Positions 15,484 to 23,421 of a stretch of 42,024 bases of DNA are shown here, one piece after another. Numbering within the stretch: the first letter of the stretch is position 1; each line of letters starts with the position of its first letter. A model generated the notes under the pieces. That model saw only the letters and a list, made by a program, of their open reading frames with translations, did no database searches and was not told where the DNA came from. This DNA is from Gammaproteobacteria bacterium (lineage in GTDB: Bacteria; Pseudomonadota; Gammaproteobacteria; JADZEE01): positions 1 to 42,024 of the forward strand of contig JADZEE010000094.1 in NCBI GenBank assembly GCA_020850735.1, read 5' to 3'. The translations under genes were made by a program, and so were the position numbers.

Positions 15484-15728
15484 ATCGCGGCGCGGGGCCG
15501 CACTTCGATGCGCGGGCCGAGCGCGGCGGCCTGCGCGGACGTCAGCGCAACGCTGTCGGTGAACAGCGCGGACCCGGAACCGAGCTCGTCGCGCGTCGTC
15601 GCGGCGAGCGCCGGGCAGGCGTTTTCGTCGCGCTCCTCGCGGTCGATGAGGACGACACGATGGCCGGCCCGCACGAAGGCGAGGCGGATCCCGCGGTCCA
15701 TGCACCCGGCACCGGCGATCGCGATCAT
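15444..15728 (-). pseudogene. Truncated 3-hydroxyacyl-CoA dehydrogenase (NAD-binding N-terminus only)
   Basis: From ATG 15728 the frame reads MIAIAGAGCMDRGIRLAF then VRAGHRVVLIDREE. This is the Rossmann start of 3-hydroxyacyl-CoA dehydrogenases, normally GAGTMGRGIALAF. Similarity appears to continue to about residue 75 (LGPRIEVRP), after which the frame runs antisense into the 3' end of the MFS gene and stops at 15444. Roughly three quarters of the usual domain structure is missing and the nucleotide loop is altered (Cys and Asp replace Thr and Gly). It therefore looks like a remnant whose 3' part was lost at a junction near 15485. It begins 4 nt after the stop of the ThDP decarboxylase, so the intact gene was probably its operon partner. 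Confidence 0.6.
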
Positions 15729-15732
15729 GCCG

Positions 15733-17403
15733 TCAGCCGCTGCGCAGCCGCGCGCTCATGAGCTTGAACACCTCGGAGGCATCGAAGGGATCCAGGTGAA
15801 TCTCGACGAGCAGCGGGCCGGGCCCGCCGTGCGCTGCCGCCTGCGCCAGCGCCTGCTCGAGATCGCCCTCGGTGCGGACCTCCAGGCCGCGCGCCGCACC
15901 GAAGATCTCCGGCAGCGCGTGATAGCGCCACTGGGCGACGTCGTTGAACGGGCCGTCATGGATGAGCCGCTCGGCGGTGAAGCCGCGGTTGTTGACGACG
16001 AATACGATGACGCGCCGATCGTAGCGCGCCATGGACGACAGCTCCTGAGCCGTCATCTGGAACGAGCCGTCGCCCTCCACGGCGATGATCCGCGCGCCCT
16101 CGGTGGCCGCGAACGAGGCGCCGAACGCCGCGCCGAAGCCCATGCCGATCGAGGCCCAGTACAGGCCGGTCAGCATGCGCGCGTCGCGCGGCAGCCCGGT
16201 GTGAGCCAGTTCGACCGCGCAACCGGCATCAGCGGCGATGATGTCGCCCGGCTCGAAAAACGTCGCGAGCCGATCGTAGAAGCACCGGCTGGTGATCGGT
16301 GCGTCGGCCGCGAGCGGCCGCTGGTCGCCGCGCGGGTGCAGGAAACGCCGGCACGGGCGCGCGCTGCCGGTGCTGGATCCGGCCGGCAGCGCCGTGTGCA
16401 GGGCGCCGAGGAGCGGTTCGAGCTCGATGCCGGGGATCAGCCGGCCACCGCAGCGCGCCGCACTGTCGAAGATCCAGATGGCCTGGTCGTCGGCGAACGT
16501 CGCCGTGCCGCCGCCGAGGTTGAAGTCGGAATCCACCGCGCCGAGAAACAACAGCGTGTCCGCGCCCTCGACGTATTGGCGCACCGATGCTTCGGTGCCC
16601 GCACCCTGGTAGGTGCCGAGGCACTGTGGCAGATCCTCGAGATACGTAGCCTTGCCGATCAGCATCGAGGCGACCGCCAGCCCGGTCTTTTCCACCAGCG
16701 CGCGCACCGCGGCCTCGAGACCGTAGCTCTGCACCTCGTGGCCGGGCAGCAGCACGGTACGCCCGCGTCGCACGCGCGCGGCGATCTCGTGCACCAGCGC
16801 CGCGAGCGCGACCCGATCGCCGCCGGCCGGCGCGGGCCGGACGAACGGCGCGGGCGGATCGCAAGCGGCGAGCTGCACGTCGGCCGGCACTTCCAGGTAC
16901 ACCGGTCGGCGTGTCAACAGCGCGGCGCCGAGCGCGTGATCGATCGCCCGCGGCGCGCTCGCGGCATCCTCGAGAACCTGTGCCGCCGCCGTGATGTCTT
17001 CGAATATCCGCACCGCGGCGTGGTAATCGCCCGGCAGCAGATGATGGCGGGAGGGCTGCGTGCGATAGTCGCGGGCCGGCGGCCCGCCGGCGATCACCAC
17101 GATCGGCACACGTTCCGCATACGCGCCGGCGATGGCGTTGACGAGGCTGAGCGCGCCGGGTCCGCAGGTGACCGCGACCGCGCCGAGCCCGGCCAGGCGC
17201 GCGTAGCCGTCAGCGGCGTAGCCGGCGTTGAGCTCGTTGCAGCTGGCGACATGGGCGATACCGGCGGACGCCATGCGCCGGTACAGCGGCAGGATGTAAT
17301 CGCCCGGGATACCGAAGACATGGGCCGTGCCGAGCGCTCGCAGCCGTGCGAGCAAGTGATCGGCGACGGTGATGCGGGCGCCGGCGCCATTGCCCTGAGT
17401 CAT
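15733..17403 (-). CDS. Pyruvate/indolepyruvate decarboxylase-type ThDP enzyme
   Basis: A complete 556-residue enzyme of the pyruvate decarboxylase family. It has the N-terminal catalytic Glu57 (CNELNAGYAADGYAR), the His-His pair His120-His121 (SRHHLLPGD) characteristic of PDC and indolepyruvate decarboxylases, and the C-terminal ThDP/Mg motif GDGSFQMTAQE ending in NNRGFTAERLIHDGP. The family decarboxylates 2-keto acids (pyruvate, indolepyruvate, phenylpyruvate or branched keto acids) to aldehydes in the cytoplasm; which one is not readable here. It differs clearly from the acetolactate-synthase-like fragment at the left edge. GGAGG lies about 12 nt before ATG 17403. The 3-hydroxyacyl-CoA dehydrogenase remnant follows within 4 nt. 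Confidence 0.85.
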   Translation of the reverse strand: MTQGNGAGARITVADHLLARLRALGTAHVFGIPGDYILPLYRRMASAGIAHVASCNELNAGYAADGYARLAGLGAVAVTCGPGALSLVNAIAGAYAERVPIVVIAGGPPARDYRTQPSRHHLLPGDYHAAVRIFEDITAAAQVLEDAASAPRAIDHALGAALLTRRPVYLEVPADVQLAACDPPAPFVRPAPAGGDRVALAALVHEIAARVRRGRTVLLPGHEVQSYGLEAAVRALVEKTGLAVASMLIGKATYLEDLPQCLGTYQGAGTEASVRQYVEGADTLLFLGAVDSDFNLGGGTATFADDQAIWIFDSAARCGGRLIPGIELEPLLGALHTALPAGSSTGSARPCRRFLHPRGDQRPLAADAPITSRCFYDRLATFFEPGDIIAADAGCAVELAHTGLPRDARMLTGLYWASIGMGFGAAFGASFAATEGARIIAVEGDGSFQMTAQELSSMARYDRRVIVFVVNNRGFTAERLIHDGPFNDVAQWRYHALPEIFGAARGLEVRTEGDLEQALAQAAAHGGPGPLLVEIHLDPFDASEVFKLMSARLRSG

Positions 17404-17640
17404 TGCCTTGGTGATCCTCCGGTCGAAGGGATCGCGGTCCCTGTCCGCGACCGAAGACCCGGAGTTTCCGATGCCGGGGCGGGTTCTGTCGAGCAGCTTC
17501 GCGGATCACCCCGCTGTGCGGCCCGCGGCTTGGCGCGTGAGCGTTCCAAGGCGGGCGTGAGCCGGCACCGGCCAGAGCGCGTACGGCGGTCCGGGATCTC
17601 CAGCGCGCGAGTATGTCGCGCCGGCTATGGCGCCGGCGCG

Positions 17641-17675
17641 GGGTGGAAAATTCGAGTCTGACCCCGGTTTTCGGG
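17641..17675 (-). repeat. Single GGGGTCAGACTCGAATTT repeat copy (reverse orientation)
   Basis: One copy reading AAAACCGGGGTCAGACTCGA then ATTTTCCACC on the minus strand, of the CAGACTC subtype seen at 12.6 kb. It ends 2 nt from the stop codon of cysH, so it lies in the 3' end of that transcript. The rest of the 17404-17677 gap shows nothing I can assign. Confidence 0.85.
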
Positions 17676-17677
17676 GG

Positions 17678-18409
17678 TTATTCGTGCAGCCCGCACTCGC
17701 GCTTCAGGCCGAAGAAGCGGGTGTCCTCTTCGCTCATGCCGGCGCTTAGGGGCCGGGAGGTATGGACGTCGCCGACCGACACGTAGCCCTGCTCCCACAG
17801 GGGGTGATAGGGCAGATCGTGAGCTTCGAGGTAGCGGTGCACGTCGCGATTGTTCCAGTCGGCGATGGGGTAGACCTTGAAGCGGCCGTCTTTGAACTCG
17901 ACGATGGGGGCATTGCTGCGCGAGCGGGACTGCTCGCGCCGCAGGCCGGCGAACCAGGTGCCGGCGCGGAGCTCGGCGAGCGCGCGGCGCATCGGCGTGA
18001 CCTTCATGATCGTGTTGTAGCGCTCGATCCCGGCCACACCCGTTTCCCACAGGCGGCCGTAGCGGGCTTCGAAGGCCGCGGGCGCGTGCTCCGGCCCGTA
18101 GACGTGCAGGTTCAGGCCGAGCCGGTCGGTCAACGCGCGGGCGAAGGCATGGGTCTCGGGAAACAGGTAGCCGGTGTCGATCAGCACCACCGGGATGTGT
18201 GGTGCATAGCGGCTCACCAGGTGCAGGCTCACCGCCGCCTGGATGCCGAAGCTCGACGACAGGATGAAGCTGCCGGGCAGCTTGCCCAGCGCCCACTGCA
18301 CCCGTTCCCCGGCGCTGAGCTGCTCGAGCCGGCGCTGGGCGAGTGCGAGCCGGTCGGCCCGGGCTGCGGCCGGCAGCGTCGCGAATTCGGCGGGGGCGAT
18401 GGCGTTCAC
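17678..18409 (-). CDS. cysH: Phosphoadenylyl-sulfate (PAPS) reductase
   Basis: A 243-residue cytoplasmic assimilatory sulfate reduction enzyme that reduces PAPS to sulfite and PAP using thioredoxin or glutaredoxin. It has the PP-loop-like [19 protein letters not shown], the substrate-binding segment [11 protein letters not shown] and the C-terminal catalytic Cys239 in KRECGLHE, at the same position as in E. coli CysH. The two Cys-Cys pairs that hold the 4Fe-4S cluster in APS reductases are absent, so PAPS is the expected substrate. The start is GTG 18409 with no clear Shine-Dalgarno. It stands alone without cysI/cysJ/cysG or cysDN. An A+T-rich upstream stretch with a short inverted repeat (18452-18469) may be a CysB site. 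Confidence 0.92.
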   Translation of the reverse strand: MNAIAPAEFATLPAAARADRLALAQRRLEQLSAGERVQWALGKLPGSFILSSSFGIQAAVSLHLVSRYAPHIPVVLIDTGYLFPETHAFARALTDRLGLNLHVYGPEHAPAAFEARYGRLWETGVAGIERYNTIMKVTPMRRALAELRAGTWFAGLRREQSRSRSNAPIVEFKDGRFKVYPIADWNNRDVHRYLEAHDLPYHPLWEQGYVSVGDVHTSRPLSAGMSEEDTRFFGLKRECGLHE

Positions 18410-18888
18410 GGCACGTAGCTTAGCGAGGCCGTGATAGAACCTGAAAGAATTAATAATGCTTTTCTTATTGCTCCATTGAATTAGCCCCGCCCGTCGGGCC
18501 CGGCTCCGGTTCGTGATGGGAATACCCCGGATGGCGACCGGCTGCCGCCGTGCCGGACAGCCCGGGACAGCGGTCCGGCGACGGCATTGGGGGGCCGGGT
18601 CGAATGGCCCGCAACGTACCCGGAGTGAGTGCCGGCGCCAGTGGTCAGTCGGGGGCGTCGTCCGTTACCGGGCCGGCGCGATGGGCGGACTCGGCCGGGA
18701 ACGACCGCGAGCGGCGAATTCCACCGGTCGCCGGCCGCGATCCGAACGCCGGCGCGGTGGGCGACTCGCGGTTGCCGCCTTGCCGGGCGACACCGGCGGC
18801 CGGGGGATCATCGTGTTCGCAGGATCCGCGGCCCCATTGTCCCTATACTCCGGTACGAGACGCCGCGCGGGTCAGGAACGACGCAATC
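18410..18888. other. Divergent intergenic region between cysH and the radical SAM gene
   Basis: No gene seen. Next to cysH it becomes A+T-rich (18440-18482) and holds the inverted repeat AATAA-N8-TTATT. Towards the radical SAM gene there is a -10-like TATACT (18844-18849) about 40 nt before GTG 18889, without a convincing -35. The remainder is G+C-rich with only implausible short open frames. Confidence 0.5.
18452..18469 (-). promoter_or_regulatory. A+T-rich inverted repeat, candidate CysB site for cysH
   Basis: AATAA-N8-TTATT inside an A+T-rich patch about 45-60 nt upstream of the GTG start of cysH. Position and composition fit a LysR-type activator site such as CysB. The motif is short, so this is tentative. 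Confidence 0.3.
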
Positions 18889-20016
18889 GTGGATGCACAG
18901 GTGACTGAAAACGGCGCGCCGGCCGCGCCGACGCGGCGGGCACGGCCGTTGGAGACCCTGCGCCTCGTATTCGACCAGGGCGGCCCCGGATTCTGCCAGT
19001 TCGCCCTCAACAACGCCTGCAATGCCAATTGCGGTTTTTGCAATTTCGCGCGTGACAGCCTGCCGAAGTCGGATTGGAAATTCGCCGACCGTGCCGGCGG
19101 CCTCGCGGCCATCGACATCCTCTATCGCCAGGGTATCCGTTACCTTCTTTTCACCGGTGGCGAGCCGACCCTGCATCCGCACATCCTCGACTTCATCCGC
19201 CATGCCCACGGTCTCGGCATGACCGTGATGCTGGTCTCCAACGCCGGCCTGTTCAAAGCGCGCAGGATCCGTGAGATCCACGCCGCCGGGGTATCGAGCT
19301 TCATCATTTCGGTCGATGCCGCGAACGCCGAGGCGCACGAGGCCAATCGCGGCCTGCCGGGCGTGTGCAGGAAAATCCGCGAGGCGAACGCCGTGTTCGC
19401 CGAGCTCGGCATCGCGGCGACGGCCTCGGTGACCATGAGCCGGCTCGTCGATTACGACGCGCTGCCCGCCTTCCTGACCTCGCTCGGCTTCACAGCCGTG
19501 ACTTTCTCCTATCCGCTGACGCAGCTCGACTCCAATTTCCTCGGATTCTCGCAGTCCAATCTCGTCGATTTCGGCCCGCAGGAACTCATCGCCGAATTCG
19601 ACAAGGTGAAGGCGCTGAAGAAGCGCTTCAACGTCGTCAACCCCTCGACCTCGATCGAGGAGATGAAGCGTTTCGTCACCGGCGGCGAGCAGCGTTATCC
19701 CTGCATCGCGGGTTTTCGCTATTTCTACCTCGACTGGGACCTGATGCTGTGGCGCTGCCATAACTGGCACCAGCCGATGTGCTCGATTTTCGACTTCGAT
19801 TCGAGCAAGCTCGTGCGGGACGGCTGCACCCGCTGCATGATCGATTGCTATCGGGATTCGAGCGCCATGCAGCATATCGCGGTGTCGGTCCACGACGCCT
19901 ATCAGGCCTTGAGGAAGGGGCGGATCGGTGCCGGTCTGAAGGCCCTGACGCGCACCGGAAATCTCGGCTCGATCGGCGCCGTCCTCGAGGAACTCCCCTG
20001 GATTTTCAAGCTTTAA
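18889..20016 (+). CDS. Radical SAM protein with Cys-rich C-terminus
   Basis: About 375 residues. The radical SAM cluster motif is Cys44-x3-Cys48-x2-Cys51 (ACNANCGFCNF), followed by the SAM-binding FTGGEPTLHP and a TIM-barrel core (VMLVSNAGLF, FIISVDAANAEAHE). The C-terminal part carries six further cysteines (YPCIAGF, WRCHNW, QPMCS, GCTRCMIDCY), which suggests auxiliary Fe-S binding of the SPASM/twitch type. I do not recognise the exact subfamily. The start was placed at GTG 18889 (AGGA about 11 nt upstream); the open frame further upstream is low-complexity and unlikely to be translated. The gene stands alone and ends 4 nt before the direct repeat that borders the island. Substrate unknown. 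Confidence 0.78.
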   Translation: MDAQVTENGAPAAPTRRARPLETLRLVFDQGGPGFCQFALNNACNANCGFCNFARDSLPKSDWKFADRAGGLAAIDILYRQGIRYLLFTGGEPTLHPHILDFIRHAHGLGMTVMLVSNAGLFKARRIREIHAAGVSSFIISVDAANAEAHEANRGLPGVCRKIREANAVFAELGIAATASVTMSRLVDYDALPAFLTSLGFTAVTFSYPLTQLDSNFLGFSQSNLVDFGPQELIAEFDKVKALKKRFNVVNPSTSIEEMKRFVTGGEQRYPCIAGFRYFYLDWDLMLWRCHNWHQPMCSIFDFDSSKLVRDGCTRCMIDCYRDSSAMQHIAVSVHDAYQALRKGRIGAGLKALTRTGNLGSIGAVLEELPWIFKL

Positions 20017-20020
20017 AACA

Positions 20021-20075
20021 GCGGGGTCAGGTCTTTAGACTTCACAACGACGCGCGCCGAGCTCGTTCTGCCGGG
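20021..20075 (+). repeat. Left 44-bp direct repeat bordering the surface-carbohydrate island
   Basis: After GGGGTCAG (20023-20030), the block 20031-20074 begins GTCTTTAG and ends GAGCTCGTTCTGCCGG. It matches 26215-26258 in 38 of 44 positions by eye. The GGGGTCAG head and the GCTCGT-CTGCCGG-like tail resemble parts of the 6.6-kb repeats, so it may belong to the same broad repeat family. The rest of 20076-20313 shows no gene. Confidence 0.75.
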
Positions 20076-20313
20076 AAAAGTGGCAGGTCCATGTTCTTGC
20101 CGGATTTCGTGGTGCTGGTGCGAGCTCAATCGTGAGCAATCGTTCAGTGCGGCATCGGCCATCAATGCCAATGAAGCGTTCTGGTTCTGCGCTTACGGTG
20201 GGCCGCTCAAAGCGGACGGCGGCCAACTCGCTTCCCGAAGGCTCAATACGTGCATCGTCCTCCCGTGCAGAAACCCGTAAGAAGTCGATCGATCACCTCA
20301 AGTATGATTTCAT

Positions 20314-21717
20314 TTAGGTGCACATAATTGAGAAAATGTTCGGCGATAAGGTTGTCGCTCGCACCCCCGCGAAGCGGCCGAGCTGCGAGCCGTAGCGGGC
20401 GATTCGCGAATCGAGTTCGCCTGCACTAATTGGCGGAAACTGGTGAGCATGGTGGCATAGGTTTTGGCGGTGCCCCGGAATATGCATCTTTACGTGTTGA
20501 ATCAGAGTTCGCCCACGCATGGCTGTCCGGGCGGCCGCACGCCCACAACTCGCGCTGACGGATGCAATTTCTTTCGAATGCGCCGTTCCAGTTAACACCG
20601 TCATGATGCGGTCAACGGCGAGCGGTCCGTGCGTCGACGCCAGATGCCGGTCCAGTAACGCACTGTTCGGCCCGGGACCGCCCGGGGAGAGTTCATTCGC
20701 AAGCAGCGCTTCGACGAGTTTGATCATTTCGCCAGTGGTCGTTCCCTGGTGGCTGAGCGCATTCGGTAGCTGATAATCGAACATCTCCGCGCGCCTCGGT
20801 CTGAAGCTGATCGACGGCGTGCCGAGTACCGTCGCTTCGACGGCAGTCGTGCAACCATTGTGTAGCAAACCCAGGCAGGCGATTAACCACGGCACGACGT
20901 TGCCATCATGGATAACCTCGACGTTAGGAAGACTGGCCACGCAACGGCGCCAAGTGTCATGATTTTCCGATGGGTGCGGACGCACGATGAACTTGGTTTG
21001 CGCGAACTCTGCAGACAACAGTGGCAGCAAAGTCCGAAAAGCATCGAGTATCGATTTCTGATGCGCCGCCATGCCAATTCCAAAAGCGAGACTCAGGCCG
21101 CGACCCGTACGGCTTAGGTACACTTGTCCTCCCCTCGCGCCCCGCCGAACCAGATTGAGGCTCCCGATATGATTGTTAACGAACGAAAAATTGGTGTTAA
21201 TCAATACAAACCGGCCATGCGCCTGGCGAATTCGCGCGACGGATTGGTCAAAGTAAGCGCGCAATTCCGGACGCAGCAGGTCCAATCGTGGATTGCCCGT
21301 GATGTGGATTGGCGCACCGCGATAACCGGAATAACCCGCAAAGAATTCGGCATCGTCCTGCCCCCAGCAGAATAGTCGCGATATGTTGCGAAACGTTCTC
21401 GGTGAGTAGCGCCAAGCGTAATATTCCGGAGATTCGAAACGAACCAGGGCCTCCTCGTCCCACCCGACAATCTCATGTCCGGAGGCGCGGATAAGTGCGA
21501 GCGTGTCGTCGTTCACAGAACGCATACTTTTCGCGATAAACAAACTGCGAGGCAGGTCCGGCATCGCCATGAAGACAAACGTCTGCGAACCCAATAATAC
21601 TTGAAATCCGCGTTCCGCCGCGGCTGCCGCGAGGAGCAACTTCGCGTCAAGCTCTCGCACTTGATTTTCGACAGGCAGAACCAGCACCGGTCGTGTACCG
21701 GGCGTGGGTAACATCAT
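20314..21717 (-). CDS. Surface carbohydrate biosynthesis protein (paralogue 1)
   Basis: A 467-residue protein similar along its whole length to the product of 23422-24813. Shared blocks include ENQVRELD-KLLL, WGQDDAE, HITGNPRLDLLRPELR, FVLINTNF, FIVRPHPSENH-TWR and LLHNGCTTAVEA-VLG-P. The last is a nucleotide-sugar/phospho-sugar binding signature of GT-B-fold enzymes. I place it in the surface-polysaccharide-associated family often found in O-antigen or capsule loci (TIGR04396-like). The exact transferase activity is unknown. The start overlaps the stop of the upstream gene by ATGA (21714-21717), showing translational coupling and excluding the longer open frame. Codon use is more A+T-rich than in the flanks, a sign of transfer. 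Confidence 0.72.
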   Translation of the reverse strand: MMLPTPGTRPVLVLPVENQVRELDAKLLLAAAAAERGFQVLLGSQTFVFMAMPDLPRSLFIAKSMRSVNDDTLALIRASGHEIVGWDEEALVRFESPEYYAWRYSPRTFRNISRLFCWGQDDAEFFAGYSGYRGAPIHITGNPRLDLLRPELRAYFDQSVARIRQAHGRFVLINTNFSFVNNHIGSLNLVRRGARGGQVYLSRTGRGLSLAFGIGMAAHQKSILDAFRTLLPLLSAEFAQTKFIVRPHPSENHDTWRRCVASLPNVEVIHDGNVVPWLIACLGLLHNGCTTAVEATVLGTPSISFRPRRAEMFDYQLPNALSHQGTTTGEMIKLVEALLANELSPGGPGPNSALLDRHLASTHGPLAVDRIMTVLTGTAHSKEIASVSASCGRAAARTAMRGRTLIQHVKMHIPGHRQNLCHHAHQFPPISAGELDSRIARYGSQLGRFAGVRATTLSPNIFSIMCT

Positions 21718-22988
21718 GATGCGGCGTTTGCAGCCACTAATACCGATTTCGAAATCGCTAACGATGTAACGACGCGGCCCGCGTTGCGCTTCTGGCGGGC
21801 ACCGAGGAACTCTACGATGGCCCGCGCCGCGCGTATCGAGGATGGAGTGTCGGACAAATCGAACGTGTCCTCGAACGCCCACCGTTGGCGATGAATCCAT
21901 TGCGCATGATCGGCGAATGCCTTGGTAAGCGCGGCATCGAGGTCCTCTACCGATTCCAGCACGGGCCCAAGGTGCCAGTGCCGGTAGTTTTCGTTTGTAT
22001 GCCAATGCCGTTCGTGGCTGTTCAGAAAAATGCATGGTCTGGGATGCCGGACGAATTCATAGACCTGGCTGGAAACGTCGCCGAGATAAATGTCGGCATT
22101 TGATATGTAGTGCATGTTGATACTGCACGGGCTGCCCGCGTCGAACTTTATATTGGCGCAGCTAACGTATTTGTTTGCGAGTGTCTTGGTGAAGCGCATG
22201 CGCTTGGATTCCAGGGATATATGCACTTTCTTGCGAAACAGCATTACGTGTGGGGCACAGATCAAGTTGTAGTTCGAATGATCTGCGAAGTACTCGAGAA
22301 CAGCTTCTCCCATGTCGTACCACGAAGACAGCCGGGGATCGAAGTGCGGATTGTAAAGGACCGTCGGGCGGCCGTTACCGAACAGGTCGCGCCGTGGAGC
22401 ATCTGAGAAGATATCAAATTTCGGATACCCGACCAATCGGTGATTGGTTTGTGTGATTAGTCCCTGCGAAAGCATACGGTCTCTTACTTTGGCGCCGGCC
22501 AGCAATACGTAATCGTAGTGATTGATCGCGTGAGAGAACCCGACCGCACGGTCACCAGCGCCGTGCGGAAACAGCACGAGGGGCGTAGACGTCATACCCA
22601 AGCGCGACTTGAGCCACGAACTGGTCATTTCTGGGACGACGAGACAGTCGAGGTTCCTGATTAACGGTACGTATTTTCTCAGTAAGTAGAGACGTTGGAC
22701 GGGTGCCACCGGATTCGTTAGCCGGAACAATCGCTGCAAAGCGGGCGAGCATGTCAGGCGTACGCAAGCGAAATCGCGTTTACTCTGAGCACTGACGATA
22801 TTCTTGGCGACAGCGTACTGTTCTTCTGAGAAAAACAGCGCCAAGACATGCACTGTCGGATAGTGTTCCCTGAACGCAGCGATAATCGGCGCGATATGTG
22901 AGACCTGATGGGCTGCGTCATGGTTGAACAGGAACCCGATATGCAATTGCCTGTGGCTTTCGTTAGGCACTGTGCTTGCACTTACCAT
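21714..22988 (-). CDS. CDP-glycerol glycerophosphotransferase-like GT-B protein
   Basis: A 424-residue cytoplasmic or membrane-peripheral protein without a signal peptide. The N-terminal half has LHIGFLFNHDAAHQVSH and LVLFPHGAGDRAVGFSHA. The second half has GYPKFDIFSD, VLYNPHFDPRLSSWYDMG, SNADIYLGDVSSQVYEFV and RPCIFLNSH. This order (PHGxGD, then NPHxDP, then the D-x-SS-x-xYEF loop) is that of CDP-glycerol:poly(glycerophosphate) glycerophosphotransferases (TagB/TagF group), which also occur in Gram-negative capsule and O-antigen loci. It probably transfers a polyol-phosphate to a surface glycan (inference). The start ATG 22988 has a poor Shine-Dalgarno. It forms a coupled pair with the downstream paralogue and shares the A+T-richer codon use of the island. 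Confidence 0.7.
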   Translation of the reverse strand: MVSASTVPNESHRQLHIGFLFNHDAAHQVSHIAPIIAAFREHYPTVHVLALFFSEEQYAVAKNIVSAQSKRDFACVRLTCSPALQRLFRLTNPVAPVQRLYLLRKYVPLIRNLDCLVVPEMTSSWLKSRLGMTSTPLVLFPHGAGDRAVGFSHAINHYDYVLLAGAKVRDRMLSQGLITQTNHRLVGYPKFDIFSDAPRRDLFGNGRPTVLYNPHFDPRLSSWYDMGEAVLEYFADHSNYNLICAPHVMLFRKKVHISLESKRMRFTKTLANKYVSCANIKFDAGSPCSINMHYISNADIYLGDVSSQVYEFVRHPRPCIFLNSHERHWHTNENYRHWHLGPVLESVEDLDAALTKAFADHAQWIHRQRWAFEDTFDLSDTPSSIRAARAIVEFLGARQKRNAGRVVTSLAISKSVLVAANAAS

Positions 22989-23421
22989 TGTATGCTGAGG
23001 GTAAACGACGAATGGTTAAGGTTTGCTTAAGAGAACGTTCCGGTTCACACAGGCAGATAGGACGTCGTCACGGTGTGCAAGGCTGGTATTTCCCTGACAG
23101 GTTCGGGCTTCCGGCAATTGATTAACTCGCCGCTTTAGCCGTCTTCGTGTCTAGGCCGGGCGTCAGCAGTCGGGGAAGCATCTTTCGGTCGATCAAATTG
23201 CGCCACGCTCACGTCGGCGTTACGCCTTTGAAGCGATCGGACTACCGCGGTGATTGCGTTTCGGTGTCAGTGTGGGTGCGCCCGGCATTGACAGCCGCGC
23301 GAATCGGCTCGCTGAGGTTTTCAACCCATGTGCCGCTTACCGGCGATACGTACTTTCTTTGAGTGCGACAATGCACTTAGACTAGTGGCGCTAGCCAAGA
23401 GTCGGGGGATTGCGAATACCT
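22989..23421. other. Divergent intergenic region inside the island
   Basis: The region separates the minus-strand pair (21714-22988, 20314-21717) from the plus-strand paralogue at 23422. I see no gene and no promoter with both boxes convincing. The stretch is of mixed composition and carries only short open frames without family resemblance. Confidence 0.45.
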
